DNA of 64,000 nucleotides from UM-FILTER-49-7 sp964599895 (lineage in GTDB: Bacteria; Acidobacteriota; Holophagae; Thermotomaculales; Thermotomaculaceae), in NCBI GenBank assembly GCA_964599895.1, contig CAZRHT010000006.1:3877-67876 (forward strand), written 5' to 3'. Below, piece after piece: positions 1-8,379 of the stretch. Position numbers and translations under genes: made by a program. Each line of letters opens with the position of its first letter. Position 1 is the stretch's first letter. Below the pieces are notes generated by a model. It was not told where the DNA came from and made no database searches. It saw only the letters and a program-made list of their open reading frames with translations.

Positions 1-710
1 TTCTGGTGGGTGATGCTTCAGAAATGAGACAAATTTCGCATGATGGCGGGTTTTCTCTGGATGGTATGGAAATTATCGACGAAAAAGACCCAAGAAAAGG
101 ATGTGAATTGGCGGTGGCCCTCGCGGCTGACGGAAAGGCCCAGTTCTTGATGAAGGGATTTGTGAAGACCGCTGTCCTGCTCAAAGCCCTCCTGTCAAGG
201 CCCGAATTGAAGGCCCGCGATGTAATGAGCCACGTGGCCGTCGTTGACATTCCGGGACGGGACCGTTTGCTCTTCTTCACAGACGGCGGCATGATTCCCA
301 AACCAGACTCCCGACAGAAAGAAGCAATCTGCAGGAATATGGTGGACCTGGCGGATGCACTGGAAGTTTCGCCTTTCCGTTTCGGATTTCTGGCTCCATA
401 CGCGGATGAAGAATCTCCCGAGCATGAAGATATCTGCAAACGCCTTGGCGATCTGGGGGAAAACATCCATCCCCTTCCCTCCGTGACCGCGGAATACGCA
501 TTTCGTCAACTGGATGGCCTGGTAGCCACTGTTATTGAAGAGTGCAATACAATCATAAAAGGATTGACGCTATACACGGACACGATTTTCTCCGGTCTTA
601 TCATGGGTGCTACCATACCGGTATGTCTCGTGTCCCGGTCCGATTCCGCGACAAACAAGAAAGCCTCACTGGCTCTGGGCGTATTGTATGCCGGGGGAGG
701 TAGAAAATGA
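1..710 (+). CDS. phosphate acyltransferase (Ptb/Pta family), 5' end outside the window
   Basis: The reading frame is open from base 3 (Leu-Val-Gly-Asp...), so the start lies upstream of the window; a GTG at position 6 is in frame but has no ribosome site. The visible 235 residues match the phosphate butyryl/acetyl-transferase family: the IIDEKDP segment, ILMKG-like FLMKGFVKTA, and the SHVAVVDIPGRDRLLFFTDGG stretch near residues 75-97 that forms the active-site region. Such enzymes transfer an acyl group between CoA and phosphate. The C-terminal third (Lys-Gly-Leu-Thr...GGGRK) is less like the family. The gene overlaps the next, related gene by ATGA, so the two are probably co-translated. Family assignment is good; substrate is unknown and activity is not assured. 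Confidence 0.7.
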   Translation, partial: LVGDASEMRQISHDGGFSLDGMEIIDEKDPRKGCELAVALAADGKAQFLMKGFVKTAVLLKALLSRPELKARDVMSHVAVVDIPGRDRLLFFTDGGMIPKPDSRQKEAICRNMVDLADALEVSPFRFGFLAPYADEESPEHEDICKRLGDLGENIHPLPSVTAEYAFRQLDGLVATVIEECNTIIKGLTLYTDTIFSGLIMGATIPVCLVSRSDSATNKKASLALGVLYAGGGRK

Positions 711-1417
711 TTGCCATAACAGGAACCCATTGCAGGCTCCCTGTCAAGGGACAGGAAATGAGTCCGGTCACCGCATTTGAGTCATTCTATTCAGGGAAGG
801 TTCAGGATGTGATCATTAATGAGGCTGAATCCGCTGAAACTTTCCGGGAACTTCGGGAAATCGCAAGAAATATGAAGTACAGCTTTTCCCATGTGGCCAT
901 TCTCCAGCTCAACAACCGCTCTCTTCTTTTCACCGACAGCTTTGTACATCCGGAACCGGACATCTCCACGCTAACCAGAATCGTTGGTAATTCGGCCTTT
1001 GTGGCTGGGAAAATGGGAATCGACTCACCGAAGATTTCTATTTTATCCGCTGTAGAGGTGGTATCGCTCCAGATGGAATCAGCTGTTCCCGCTGCCGTCA
1101 TGGAGGCAATGGGGTCCAGAAAACAGTTTGGCTCCAATGTTCGCGTGGAAGGGCCACTGTCTATGGACGTATCACTCTCACCGGAAGCTGCGGCAGAAAA
1201 GCACGTGAACACGGTAGTAGCGGGCAAAGCGGACGTTCTGGTGGGTCATCGAGCTACCATTGCCCAAGGGATTTTCAAGACATTGAGGCTGTTCGCCAAA
1301 CCCCAGTCTCTCATTTCGGTGGTTACCGACGGGAAGAATCTTTTCCCTATGCCATTGAAAATCATGTCACCGGAAGATATTCGAATCACGTTAAATTTCT
1401 GCGATGTGACCGATTAG
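707..1417 (+). CDS. second phosphate acyltransferase (Ptb/Pta)-like protein
   Basis: A 236-residue protein starts at the ATG in the ATGA overlap with the preceding gene, behind a GGAGG ribosome site. It shares the Ptb/Pta family layout: FSHVAILQLNNRSLLFTDS around residues 60-78 aligns with the SHVAVxxxPGxDRLLFxTD block of its neighbour, followed by SPKISILSAVEVVS, a very typical Ptb segment, and a GKADVLVGHRATIAQGIFKTL stretch resembling the family's AD(I/V)LL...GN...K region. It is shorter than the usual ~300 residues and lacks the N-terminal part. Either it forms a heteromer with the upstream paralogue or it is a diverging duplicate. A strong terminator follows immediately. Confidence 0.65.
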   Translation: MIAITGTHCRLPVKGQEMSPVTAFESFYSGKVQDVIINEAESAETFRELREIARNMKYSFSHVAILQLNNRSLLFTDSFVHPEPDISTLTRIVGNSAFVAGKMGIDSPKISILSAVEVVSLQMESAVPAAVMEAMGSRKQFGSNVRVEGPLSMDVSLSPEAAAEKHVNTVVAGKADVLVGHRATIAQGIFKTLRLFAKPQSLISVVTDGKNLFPMPLKIMSPEDIRITLNFCDVTD

Positions 1418-1424
1418 CAGGAGT

Positions 1425-1451
1425 GGGCCATCCAGACTGATGGCCCTTTTT
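1425..1451 (+). terminator. Rho-independent terminator after the Ptb-like pair
   Basis: A perfect 8-bp stem, GGGCCATC (1425-1432) with GATGGCCC (1439-1446), and a 6-nt loop are followed by TTTTTAT. It begins 8 bases after the stop codon of the Ptb-like gene and separates it from the converging transporter gene. Confidence 0.85.
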
Positions 1452-1452
1452 A

Positions 1453-2355
1453 TCAATAAAAAAACAGCAGGGCCGAAGCGGTAAAGGCAACGGCTGTTCC
1501 CACAATCGCCCGGACACTGATGTGCTCCTTGAAAAACAGCCTTGACAATGGGATCAGAAATAGCGGCGAGAGTGACATGAGGGTGGACGCGATCCCAATG
1601 CGGGTGTAGGCGATTGCAGCAAGTGAAAGCACAACTCCCAGAACCGGGCCCATAAAAGCCGCCCCAAGCAGCTGTGCCAACACTGGACGAACTTTCAACT
1701 TCTTGAAATGGCTCAGCAATTTCCCTCTGAAAACAGAAATCAAGCCGATGGCAACTGCCGCAACAAAAACACGGATCAGGTTGGCCGAAATCGGGGACAA
1801 GCCACCGGCAAGTCCGTTCTTGGCAAACAGCAGGCCAAGGGCCTGTCCCAAAGCCCCGCCGGCTCCCATCAAAACACCCAGCGCGTAATGGGGGTGCACC
1901 TCGCCATTTCGGGGTTTTGGTTCAGTCACCACCCAGGCGATAGCCCCCACTGTGCCGGCTACAGCAAGCATTTCCATACCGTTCATGGATTCACCAAGAA
2001 AGAAATAACCCAGAATGCTACTGAAAATGGGAACAAGGGTCATCAACAGCATTGCCAGTCGGGGACCAATCAGTAGAAAAGACTCGAACAGCATGGAGTC
2101 TCCGAGTACATATCCCACAAACCCGGACAAGCCCAGCCAGAAAAAGGCCGGGTTTCCCGCATGGATCGGAAAGGGGATTCCGAATACCAGAAAATGAATA
2201 ATCAAAAGAAAACCCAACGCAAACCAGAGACGAATCTGGTTCACGGCATTGGAGCCGATTCGCCTGCCCGCAGCGGTAAACAGAAGGGACCCAAAGGACC
2301 AGCAGATGGCTGTCAGAACTGCTGCGATTTGTCCAAATAGGGCCGTCGTTTCCAT
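1453..2355 (-). CDS. EamA/DMT-family transporter
   Basis: This 300-residue, very hydrophobic protein has about ten predicted membrane helices arranged as two EamA halves. The first half begins with FGQIAAVLTAICWSFGSLLF and the second near residue 155 with YALGVLMGAGGALGQALGL. Both halves end in the typical 'P(I/L)F...L...E' pattern (MTLVPIFSSILGYFFLGES; LSPLFLIPLSRLFFKEHIS). The family exports small metabolites or amino acids across the inner membrane; the substrate cannot be read from sequence. It is a single gene converging on the Ptb-like pair and divergent from lysS. Length is normal and the start ATG at 2355 is the only sensible one. Confidence 0.85.
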   Translation of the reverse strand: METTALFGQIAAVLTAICWSFGSLLFTAAGRRIGSNAVNQIRLWFALGFLLIIHFLVFGIPFPIHAGNPAFFWLGLSGFVGYVLGDSMLFESFLLIGPRLAMLLMTLVPIFSSILGYFFLGESMNGMEMLAVAGTVGAIAWVVTEPKPRNGEVHPHYALGVLMGAGGALGQALGLLFAKNGLAGGLSPISANLIRVFVAAVAIGLISVFRGKLLSHFKKLKVRPVLAQLLGAAFMGPVLGVVLSLAAIAYTRIGIASTLMSLSPLFLIPLSRLFFKEHISVRAIVGTAVAFTASALLFFY

Positions 2356-2537
2356 ATGTTCTCCAAATTTCGAAAGGCAATCTTATCATGTCTTACTGCG
2401 GGTTGAAATAAGTAATTGAAGTCCAAATTGGAGCAAAACAAGAAAGGGAATTATTCTATTTCCGGTCGGCATTTTGCTATTTTTTCCACGGGACGCTGAG
2501 CACTTGGGACGGATGCGAACTGAACACGTCTCCTCCA

Positions 2538-2566
2538 TTGACTTCCGGCCTTTCCTCGCATATAAT
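2538..2566 (+). promoter_or_regulatory. sigma-70-type promoter for lysS and the downstream block
   Basis: TTGACT (2538-2543) and TATAAT (2561-2566) are separated by exactly 17 bases. Transcription would start near 2573, giving a leader of about 29 bases before lysS. It is the best promoter in this part of the window, and no other clear one is seen before 13549. Confidence 0.8.
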
Positions 2567-2601
2567 ACGCCTTGTTTATTTTGCAAATAAGGGGATTTTA
2601 A

Positions 2602-4104
2602 ATGGATCAACAACAGCTGAGTGAAAACGAATACATTCAACAACGTCGTCAGAACCTTCAAGATATTAAAGAAACCGGGATTGACCCGTTCCCGGTGAAA
2701 TTCGACTACGATATTACCCCTGAAGAAATAAAGGAAGTTTTCGAAAAATACAACAAGGAAGAACTGGAAGGACTCGAAAAATCAGTGAAGATATGCGGCA
2801 GAATCATATCAAAACGAATGCAGGGCCGCGCCTGTTTCATGCATATTGCGTATGGAAGCGCAAAACTACAGCTGTACATCCGGCAGGACAAGGTCGGAAA
2901 ACCGGCATACAAGTTGCTAAAGAAAATTGAGGTGGGTGATTTCATTGGCCTTCAGGGCAACCTGTTTCGAACACGGACAGATGAACTCACGGTAATGGTG
3001 GAAGAATATACATTCCTGTCCAAAGCGATACGTCCAATGCCTGAAAAGTGGCACGGATTGAAGGACAAAGAGTTGCGTTACCGTATGCGTTATCTCGATC
3101 TGGTTAGCAATGATGAAGTGAGGCAAACATTCGCTCTTCGTTCTGCATTGATTTCTGAAGCACGGAAGTTTTTTGAAATGAAAGGCTACATGGAAGTTGA
3201 AACCCCCATGATGCAATTGATTCCGGGCGGCGCGGCAGCAAGACCTTTTGTCACGCATCACAACGCTTTGGATCTTGACCTCTACCTGCGAATTGCCCCT
3301 GAGTTGTTTCTGAAACGCTTGATTGTTGGCGGATTTCCCAGGGTTTTTGAAATCAACCGTAATTTCCGTAATGAGGGTGTGGATACTCAGCACAATCCCG
3401 AATTTACCATGGTAGAGTTTTACGAAGCCTATGCCGATCTTCGGGATATGATGACCATTACGGAGGAGTTGTTTACCCAACTTTGTGACAATGTGATTCA
3501 GAAACGGAATGTGAAGTATGGAGAACATACCCTCAGCTTTGAGACACCTTTCCGTCGCCTGACTATGCGGGAAGCAATTGTCGAGTATGGCAACATTCCA
3601 ATGGATAAACTGAATGCAATCGAAACGCTCCTGCCTGAGGCGAAAAAACTTCATATCGAAGACGCAGAAAAAATGGGCTACGGAAAGCTCCTTTCAGAAG
3701 TATTTGAGGCGGTAGCGGAGGAGAAACTGATTCAACCCACTTTCATTACGGAATATCCTATTGAGGTGTCTCCCCTTACCAAGAGCATTCCGGAAGATGA
3801 CCGATTCGTGGATCGATTCGAGCTATTCATCGCCGGGATGGAGCTGGCAAATGCTTATAGCGAACTCAACGACCCTGAAGAGCAGTTGCGGCGTTTCCAG
3901 ATGCAGCTTTCCGAACGGGAAAAGGGAGATGACGAGGCCCAGATGATGGATCGGGATTTTCTTACCGCTATGGAACACGGCATGCCTCCCACCGGCGGAC
4001 AGGGAATCGGAATTGATCGACTCGTAATGGTTTTGACAAATTCTCAGTCAATACGAGACGTCATTCTGTTTCCGTATATGCGTCCGAGAAAAGATGAAGA
4101 TTGA
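2602..4104 (+). CDS. lysS: lysyl-tRNA synthetase, class II
   Basis: The 500-residue protein charges tRNA-Lys with lysine in the cytoplasm. An N-terminal OB-fold (about residues 55-150, VKICGRIISKRMQGRACFMH...) is followed by the class II catalytic core: motif 1 around the YMEVETPMMQLIPGGAAARPF block, motif 2 FRNEGVDTQHNPEFTMVEFY, and motif 3 GGQGIGIDRLVM near the C-terminus. Length is normal for bacterial LysRS. The ATG at 2602 follows AAGGGGAT. The gene is the first of the long plus-strand block and overlaps the next gene by 11 bases. No T-box or other riboswitch is visible in its short leader. Confidence 0.97.
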   Translation: MDQQQLSENEYIQQRRQNLQDIKETGIDPFPVKFDYDITPEEIKEVFEKYNKEELEGLEKSVKICGRIISKRMQGRACFMHIAYGSAKLQLYIRQDKVGKPAYKLLKKIEVGDFIGLQGNLFRTRTDELTVMVEEYTFLSKAIRPMPEKWHGLKDKELRYRMRYLDLVSNDEVRQTFALRSALISEARKFFEMKGYMEVETPMMQLIPGGAAARPFVTHHNALDLDLYLRIAPELFLKRLIVGGFPRVFEINRNFRNEGVDTQHNPEFTMVEFYEAYADLRDMMTITEELFTQLCDNVIQKRNVKYGEHTLSFETPFRRLTMREAIVEYGNIPMDKLNAIETLLPEAKKLHIEDAEKMGYGKLLSEVFEAVAEEKLIQPTFITEYPIEVSPLTKSIPEDDRFVDRFELFIAGMELANAYSELNDPEEQLRRFQMQLSEREKGDDEAQMMDRDFLTAMEHGMPPTGGQGIGIDRLVMVLTNSQSIRDVILFPYMRPRKDED

Positions 4105-5311
4105 AAATTTTATTGCCTTCCGTTACCTGAAGGCCAGGCGAAACCAGGCTTTTATCGGCACCATTACGCTGATTTCTGTCCTTGGCGTTATCATCGGCGT
4201 TATGTCACTGATAATCGCCCTTTCGCTGATGACCGGATTCCACAACAAAATGGAAGAGAATCTTCTCTCCGCCAACTCTCACCTGACAATTCACGGTCTT
4301 TCCGGAGCCATGACAGAACAGGATGCTGATTCATTGATCGGACTGCTGAAAACAATTCCCGGCTTCACCGCCGCATCTCCGGAAATTCTAACCCAGGGCC
4401 TGATTCGTGGTGGTATGTCAACCGAGCCGTCGCCTGTTGTGGTAAAGGGAATGGAGCTTGCCGGCGAGAAGAAAGTATCCGGAATCCTGAAGAACCTGAA
4501 ACGGGATCATCTCAACCCCGGAGAAGTGCTGATAGGAAAAGATCTGGCAAGAAGACATGGTATTACAACCGGTGACAAGATTACGATTATGTTCTTCAAA
4601 CCGACCCAGACACCGTTGGGCATTATGCCAAAAATGCGAACCTTCACTGTCGCAGGGATTTTTTACAGTGGAATCTATGAATATGACAAGACATGGGTAT
4701 TTACTCCATTGAAAACGTTGGCCGCGATTCTCAACATGAAGCAGAAAGTGGATTTTCTTGCAGTTCGAACCCGTTCAATGGATAGTATTGACCGGTTCAA
4801 ACACGACCTGAACAGCAAACTTCCGGCACAGTTTTTTGTTATTGACCTCAGGGAAACCAACAAACGCCTTTTTTCAGCCATCAAGGTGGAAAAGATGGTG
4901 GTGTCTCTGATTATCGGTCTTATCATGCTGGTTGCGGCCTTAAACATCACATCATCTCTGGTTCTCATGGTCATGGAAAAGCATCGGGATATCGGAATTA
5001 TGATGGCTATGGGAATGGACAGGAAGCGAATCATGAAGGTCTTTCAAATGCAGGGTCTCGTGGTGGGACTCATAGGAGCGACCATTGGAACTGTGCTCGG
5101 TGTTGGTATTTCTGTTACCTTGAACGCGTTCCAGGTACTGAAATTACCCCCGGACGTCTATGACTTTCTCTCCTACATTCCATTTGAGGTACGGCCGCTG
5201 GATGTCGCCGTCGTTTTCGTTATAACAGTTGTCGTCTCCTGGATTGCCACCCTCTATCCATCCAGGCGGGCTGCAGCTCTTGACCCGGTTGAGGCAATTC
5301 GCTATGAGTAG
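4094..5311 (+). CDS. lolC: lipoprotein-releasing ABC transporter permease LolC/LolE
   Basis: The 405-residue inner-membrane protein has the FtsX/MacB-like permease plan. There is one helix near residues 20-46 after the RYLKARR start, a large periplasmic domain (about 50-265), then three helices, with the C-terminal signature YPSRRAAALDPVEAIRYE. With LolD it extracts outer-membrane lipoproteins from the inner membrane. Only one permease gene is present here, so a LolF/homodimer arrangement (one LolC/E-type subunit) is likely; 'lolC' or 'lolE' is therefore a naming choice. It starts inside the lysS stop region and overlaps lolD by 8 bases. Confidence 0.92.
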   Translation: MKIENFIAFRYLKARRNQAFIGTITLISVLGVIIGVMSLIIALSLMTGFHNKMEENLLSANSHLTIHGLSGAMTEQDADSLIGLLKTIPGFTAASPEILTQGLIRGGMSTEPSPVVVKGMELAGEKKVSGILKNLKRDHLNPGEVLIGKDLARRHGITTGDKITIMFFKPTQTPLGIMPKMRTFTVAGIFYSGIYEYDKTWVFTPLKTLAAILNMKQKVDFLAVRTRSMDSIDRFKHDLNSKLPAQFFVIDLRETNKRLFSAIKVEKMVVSLIIGLIMLVAALNITSSLVLMVMEKHRDIGIMMAMGMDRKRIMKVFQMQGLVVGLIGATIGTVLGVGISVTLNAFQVLKLPPDVYDFLSYIPFEVRPLDVAVVFVITVVVSWIATLYPSRRAAALDPVEAIRYE

Positions 5312-5996
5312 GCGACTGACTCTGGATAATGTCACGAAGACCTTTCCGGTCAGGCAGTCTCTTTTGACCGTATTCAAAGACCTTTGTCTGACCTTGGAGG
5401 ATGGAGAATTTTTAGCGGTCACAGGGGCGTCAGGCATCGGCAAAAGTACACTGCTTCACCTGGTGGGACTCCTGGACAGACCGACCAGTGGGGCGATACA
5501 GTTGAACAATACACTTTACAGCGCCCTTAAACCGGAAGAAGCCAGCCGTTTCCGCAATCAGGAGATCGGTTTTGTATTTCAATTTCATCACCTGCTGCCG
5601 GAATTCACCGTATTGGAGAACGTTGAAATGCCATTTCTGATTGGGGGAGGCGAGCGCACTCAGTCGGAAGAACGTGCAAGAGAAATCCTGGATATTCTGG
5701 GACTTTCAGATCGGCTGGGGCATTTCCCTTCCATGCTCTCCGGCGGCGAACAGCAGCGAACCGCCATTGCCAGAGCTCTGATAAATGGGCCAAATCTGCT
5801 TCTGATGGACGAACCCACGGGCAACCTGGATCCCCGCAGCGGAAACGCAGTAATGGACCACCTGGACACCCTGAGAAAAAAAAGAAAATACAGTTGTATC
5901 ATTGCTACACACAATATGAAAATTGCCGCACGATGTGATAGAATCTTCCCCATGAGCGGAAACGGAGAGAACTATGTTGGAGAAATACTCAGATAA
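5304..5996 (+). CDS. lolD: lipoprotein-releasing ABC transporter ATPase LolD
   Basis: The 230-residue ABC ATPase has Walker A GASGIGKST, Q-loop FVFQFHHLLPEFT, signature LSGGEQQR and Walker B LLMDEPTGNLD. It powers lipoprotein release with the LolC/E permease just upstream. The ATG at 5304 (MSRRLTLDNV) is chosen because it overlaps the permease stop by 8 bases and matches the usual family start; a longer in-frame extension back to 5229 would lie inside the permease gene. The end overlaps the clpC start by 23 bases, so all three genes are likely translated from one message. Confidence 0.93.
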   Translation: MSRRLTLDNVTKTFPVRQSLLTVFKDLCLTLEDGEFLAVTGASGIGKSTLLHLVGLLDRPTSGAIQLNNTLYSALKPEEASRFRNQEIGFVFQFHHLLPEFTVLENVEMPFLIGGGERTQSEERAREILDILGLSDRLGHFPSMLSGGEQQRTAIARALINGPNLLLMDEPTGNLDPRSGNAVMDHLDTLRKKRKYSCIIATHNMKIAARCDRIFPMSGNGENYVGEILR

Positions 5997-8379
5997 GGCG
6001 AGGCGAATCCTGTTCTTTGCGAGGAACAAGGCCGCCCAGTTTTCAAATCCATACATTGATACAGTCCATGTACTGCATGGAATCCTTATGGAAGAAGACG
6101 CGTATATGAGCCGTCTTTTCCGCCAGCTAAATCTGGACACGGTACAGATGCGCCGTTCTATTGACTCACTGTGCCTGAAACTGGGACGTTCCACCCACAG
6201 TGGTGACATGCCCATGACAGATGCCGCGACAAAATTGCTCCAAATGGCTGTAAGAGAGGCCTTTACGCTGGGAGAAGAGAAGGTGGAAGTTCACCATATT
6301 TTCCTGGCAATGTTATCTCAGCATACTTCCACAGCGGTTACGGCCCTTCGGGAATCGGGACTGGGCAGCCTCATTGAGGCTAAGAACCAGGTCATTAACG
6401 ACATTATGCTGGACAACGATGACGAACTGGCAGAAGAAGAGACCCCTGAACAGCAGCTACCCATACTTTCGAAATTCGGTCGTGACATTACAAAGATGGC
6501 CCAGAGAGGCCGATTTGACAGATGTATCGGACGAGAAAGAGAAATGGACAGGATCGTTCACATCCTCACCCGGCGTCGGAAAAACAACCCCCTTCTTCTG
6601 GGAGAAGCCGGCGTCGGAAAAACCGCCATTGTTGAAGGACTTGCCACCCGCATTGCCACCGGAGACGTCCCTACTCCCTTGAAAGAACGAGTTATTTACG
6701 GTGTGGACATTTATAATATTGTGGCCGGCACGAAATATAGAGGACAGTTTGAGGAACGGCTTCGGGATATAATAGAAGAAGCTGCTGCCAATGATGTAAT
6801 CCTCTTTATTGACGAGTTCCACTCTATTGTAGGAGCTGGTTCCGCTGAGGGATCGCTTGATGCGGCCAACATTATGAAACCGGCCCTTGCCCGAAGCGAG
6901 CTTCAGGTCATCGGGTCCTCCACTTACCGGGAGTTTTCCAAGACAATCGAAAAGGACAAATCCCTGATGCGGCGGTTCCAATCTATTTCCGTTCAGCAAC
7001 CGACTCCGGAAGAGACACTCAATATTCTCAAAGGAATTAAGGATCGATATGAAGATTTCCATTCCGTCAAATTCGAAGAAAAGGCCCTGGAGGCAGCTGT
7101 CACCCTTTCAGAACGCTATATCACCGACCGGATGCAACCGGACAAGGCCATTGACCTCCTGGACGAGACAGGCGCAAGGGTAAAACTCCGGCACATGGGA
7201 CAGAATGAGACTGTAAACGTTCAAAATGTGCCAGAAAATGAGGAAGAAGCTCCATTCAAAGCACTTTTCCCCATGATCGGCCCTGTGGACGAACCGGATT
7301 CAGAAGAAACCGCACCGATCGAAGACCGTTCCAACTGGCCGATTGTCACTGTTGCCGACATTGAAGAAGCGGTTTCCATCTGGACCGGAATTCCGGTCAC
7401 AGCAGTAACCGAAAGTGAGAAAGAACGTCTGCTGAACCTGAAAGACTATCTTGTCTCCCGTGTTGTCGGACAGAATCGAGCAGTCAACTCCCTTGTAAAG
7501 GCAATCAAGCGCGCCCGCCTTGGAATGTCCAATCCCGACCGTCCGACTGGCGTTTTTATGTTTCTCGGTCCGACAGGTGTTGGCAAAACCGAGTTGAGCA
7601 AACAATTGGCAACCTATCTCTTTCGTTCTGAAAAGAACCTTGTCCGTTTTGATATGTCTGAATACATGGAAAAACACTCGGTTTCAAGATTGATTGGCTC
7701 ACCTCCTGGCTATGTGGGCTACGAAGAAGGAGGACAACTTACCGAGCGAGTAAAGAAAAAGCCGTATTCCGTGGTGCTTCTGGATGAGATCGAGAAAGCG
7801 CACCCTGAACTTGTCAATGTTCTGCTTCAAATTTTTGACGAAGGCCGCATTACAGATGCCTTCGGCGAATTAATCAATTTCAGGAACACGATCATTATCA
7901 TGACTTCCAACGTCGGATCCAGAATTATTACCCAGGATAAGGGCGTTGGGTTTGATACAGGGGACCCACTGATTCCGGCCAACAGAGGCGATCGAATCTT
8001 AAAGGAAGTGCGGCGCTTCTTCGCCCCTGAATTCCTTAACCGAGTGGACGACATTATCGTCTTCAATCCCCTCAGCAGTAAGGAGCTCTCTGAAATTGTT
8101 TACATCCTGGTAAATGACCTCAATGAACTTCTGATTGGCAAAGGGATCCAGGTTCGACTCAGCTCAGCGGCAACAGAATGGCTCACAAAACAGGCCTGCA
8201 TGAAGATTCAATATGGTGCTCGTCCACTGAAACGGGCTATTCAGGTTCATGTTCAGGATAAACTCTCCGATTTGATCATTTCCAATGGCAAGGATGTAAA
8301 AGGTGAATATCTGTTTGAAGTAGAAGAAGATCAACTAACTGTTCGTAAGGTCAGTGAAATCCTGGAGGTTAAATGCTGA
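5974..8379 (+). CDS. clpC: ClpC/ClpA-type AAA+ unfoldase (Clp protease ATPase)
   Basis: This 801-residue double-ring AAA+ unfoldase feeds substrates to ClpP. The order is two Clp-N repeats (about 1-145), AAA-1 with Walker A GEAGVGKT (210-217) and Walker B LFIDE (277-281), a linker, then AAA-2 with GPTGVGKT (532-539) and VLLDEIEKAHP (601-611). A VGF tripeptide at 658-660 sits where ClpP-binding loops lie. Unlike typical ClpC, the linker at about 405-455 is acidic and proline-containing and shows no coiled-coil M-domain/UVR pattern. It is embedded between lolD and bamA, overlapping both, which is an uncommon place for a Clp ATPase. Confidence 0.9.
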   Translation: MLEKYSDKARRILFFARNKAAQFSNPYIDTVHVLHGILMEEDAYMSRLFRQLNLDTVQMRRSIDSLCLKLGRSTHSGDMPMTDAATKLLQMAVREAFTLGEEKVEVHHIFLAMLSQHTSTAVTALRESGLGSLIEAKNQVINDIMLDNDDELAEEETPEQQLPILSKFGRDITKMAQRGRFDRCIGREREMDRIVHILTRRRKNNPLLLGEAGVGKTAIVEGLATRIATGDVPTPLKERVIYGVDIYNIVAGTKYRGQFEERLRDIIEEAAANDVILFIDEFHSIVGAGSAEGSLDAANIMKPALARSELQVIGSSTYREFSKTIEKDKSLMRRFQSISVQQPTPEETLNILKGIKDRYEDFHSVKFEEKALEAAVTLSERYITDRMQPDKAIDLLDETGARVKLRHMGQNETVNVQNVPENEEEAPFKALFPMIGPVDEPDSEETAPIEDRSNWPIVTVADIEEAVSIWTGIPVTAVTESEKERLLNLKDYLVSRVVGQNRAVNSLVKAIKRARLGMSNPDRPTGVFMFLGPTGVGKTELSKQLATYLFRSEKNLVRFDMSEYMEKHSVSRLIGSPPGYVGYEEGGQLTERVKKKPYSVVLLDEIEKAHPELVNVLLQIFDEGRITDAFGELINFRNTIIIMTSNVGSRIITQDKGVGFDTGDPLIPANRGDRILKEVRRFFAPEFLNRVDDIIVFNPLSSKELSEIVYILVNDLNELLIGKGIQVRLSSAATEWLTKQACMKIQYGARPLKRAIQVHVQDKLSDLIISNGKDVKGEYLFEVEEDQLTVRKVSEILEVKC

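Noticed and set aside
2386..2661. 91-codon minus-strand frame upstream of lysS
   Set aside because: It spans the lysS promoter and start and shows no similarity or ribosome site.
2917..3654. Minus-strand frame of 245 codons inside lysS
   Set aside because: Antisense shadow of a conserved synthetase gene without ribosome site or homology.
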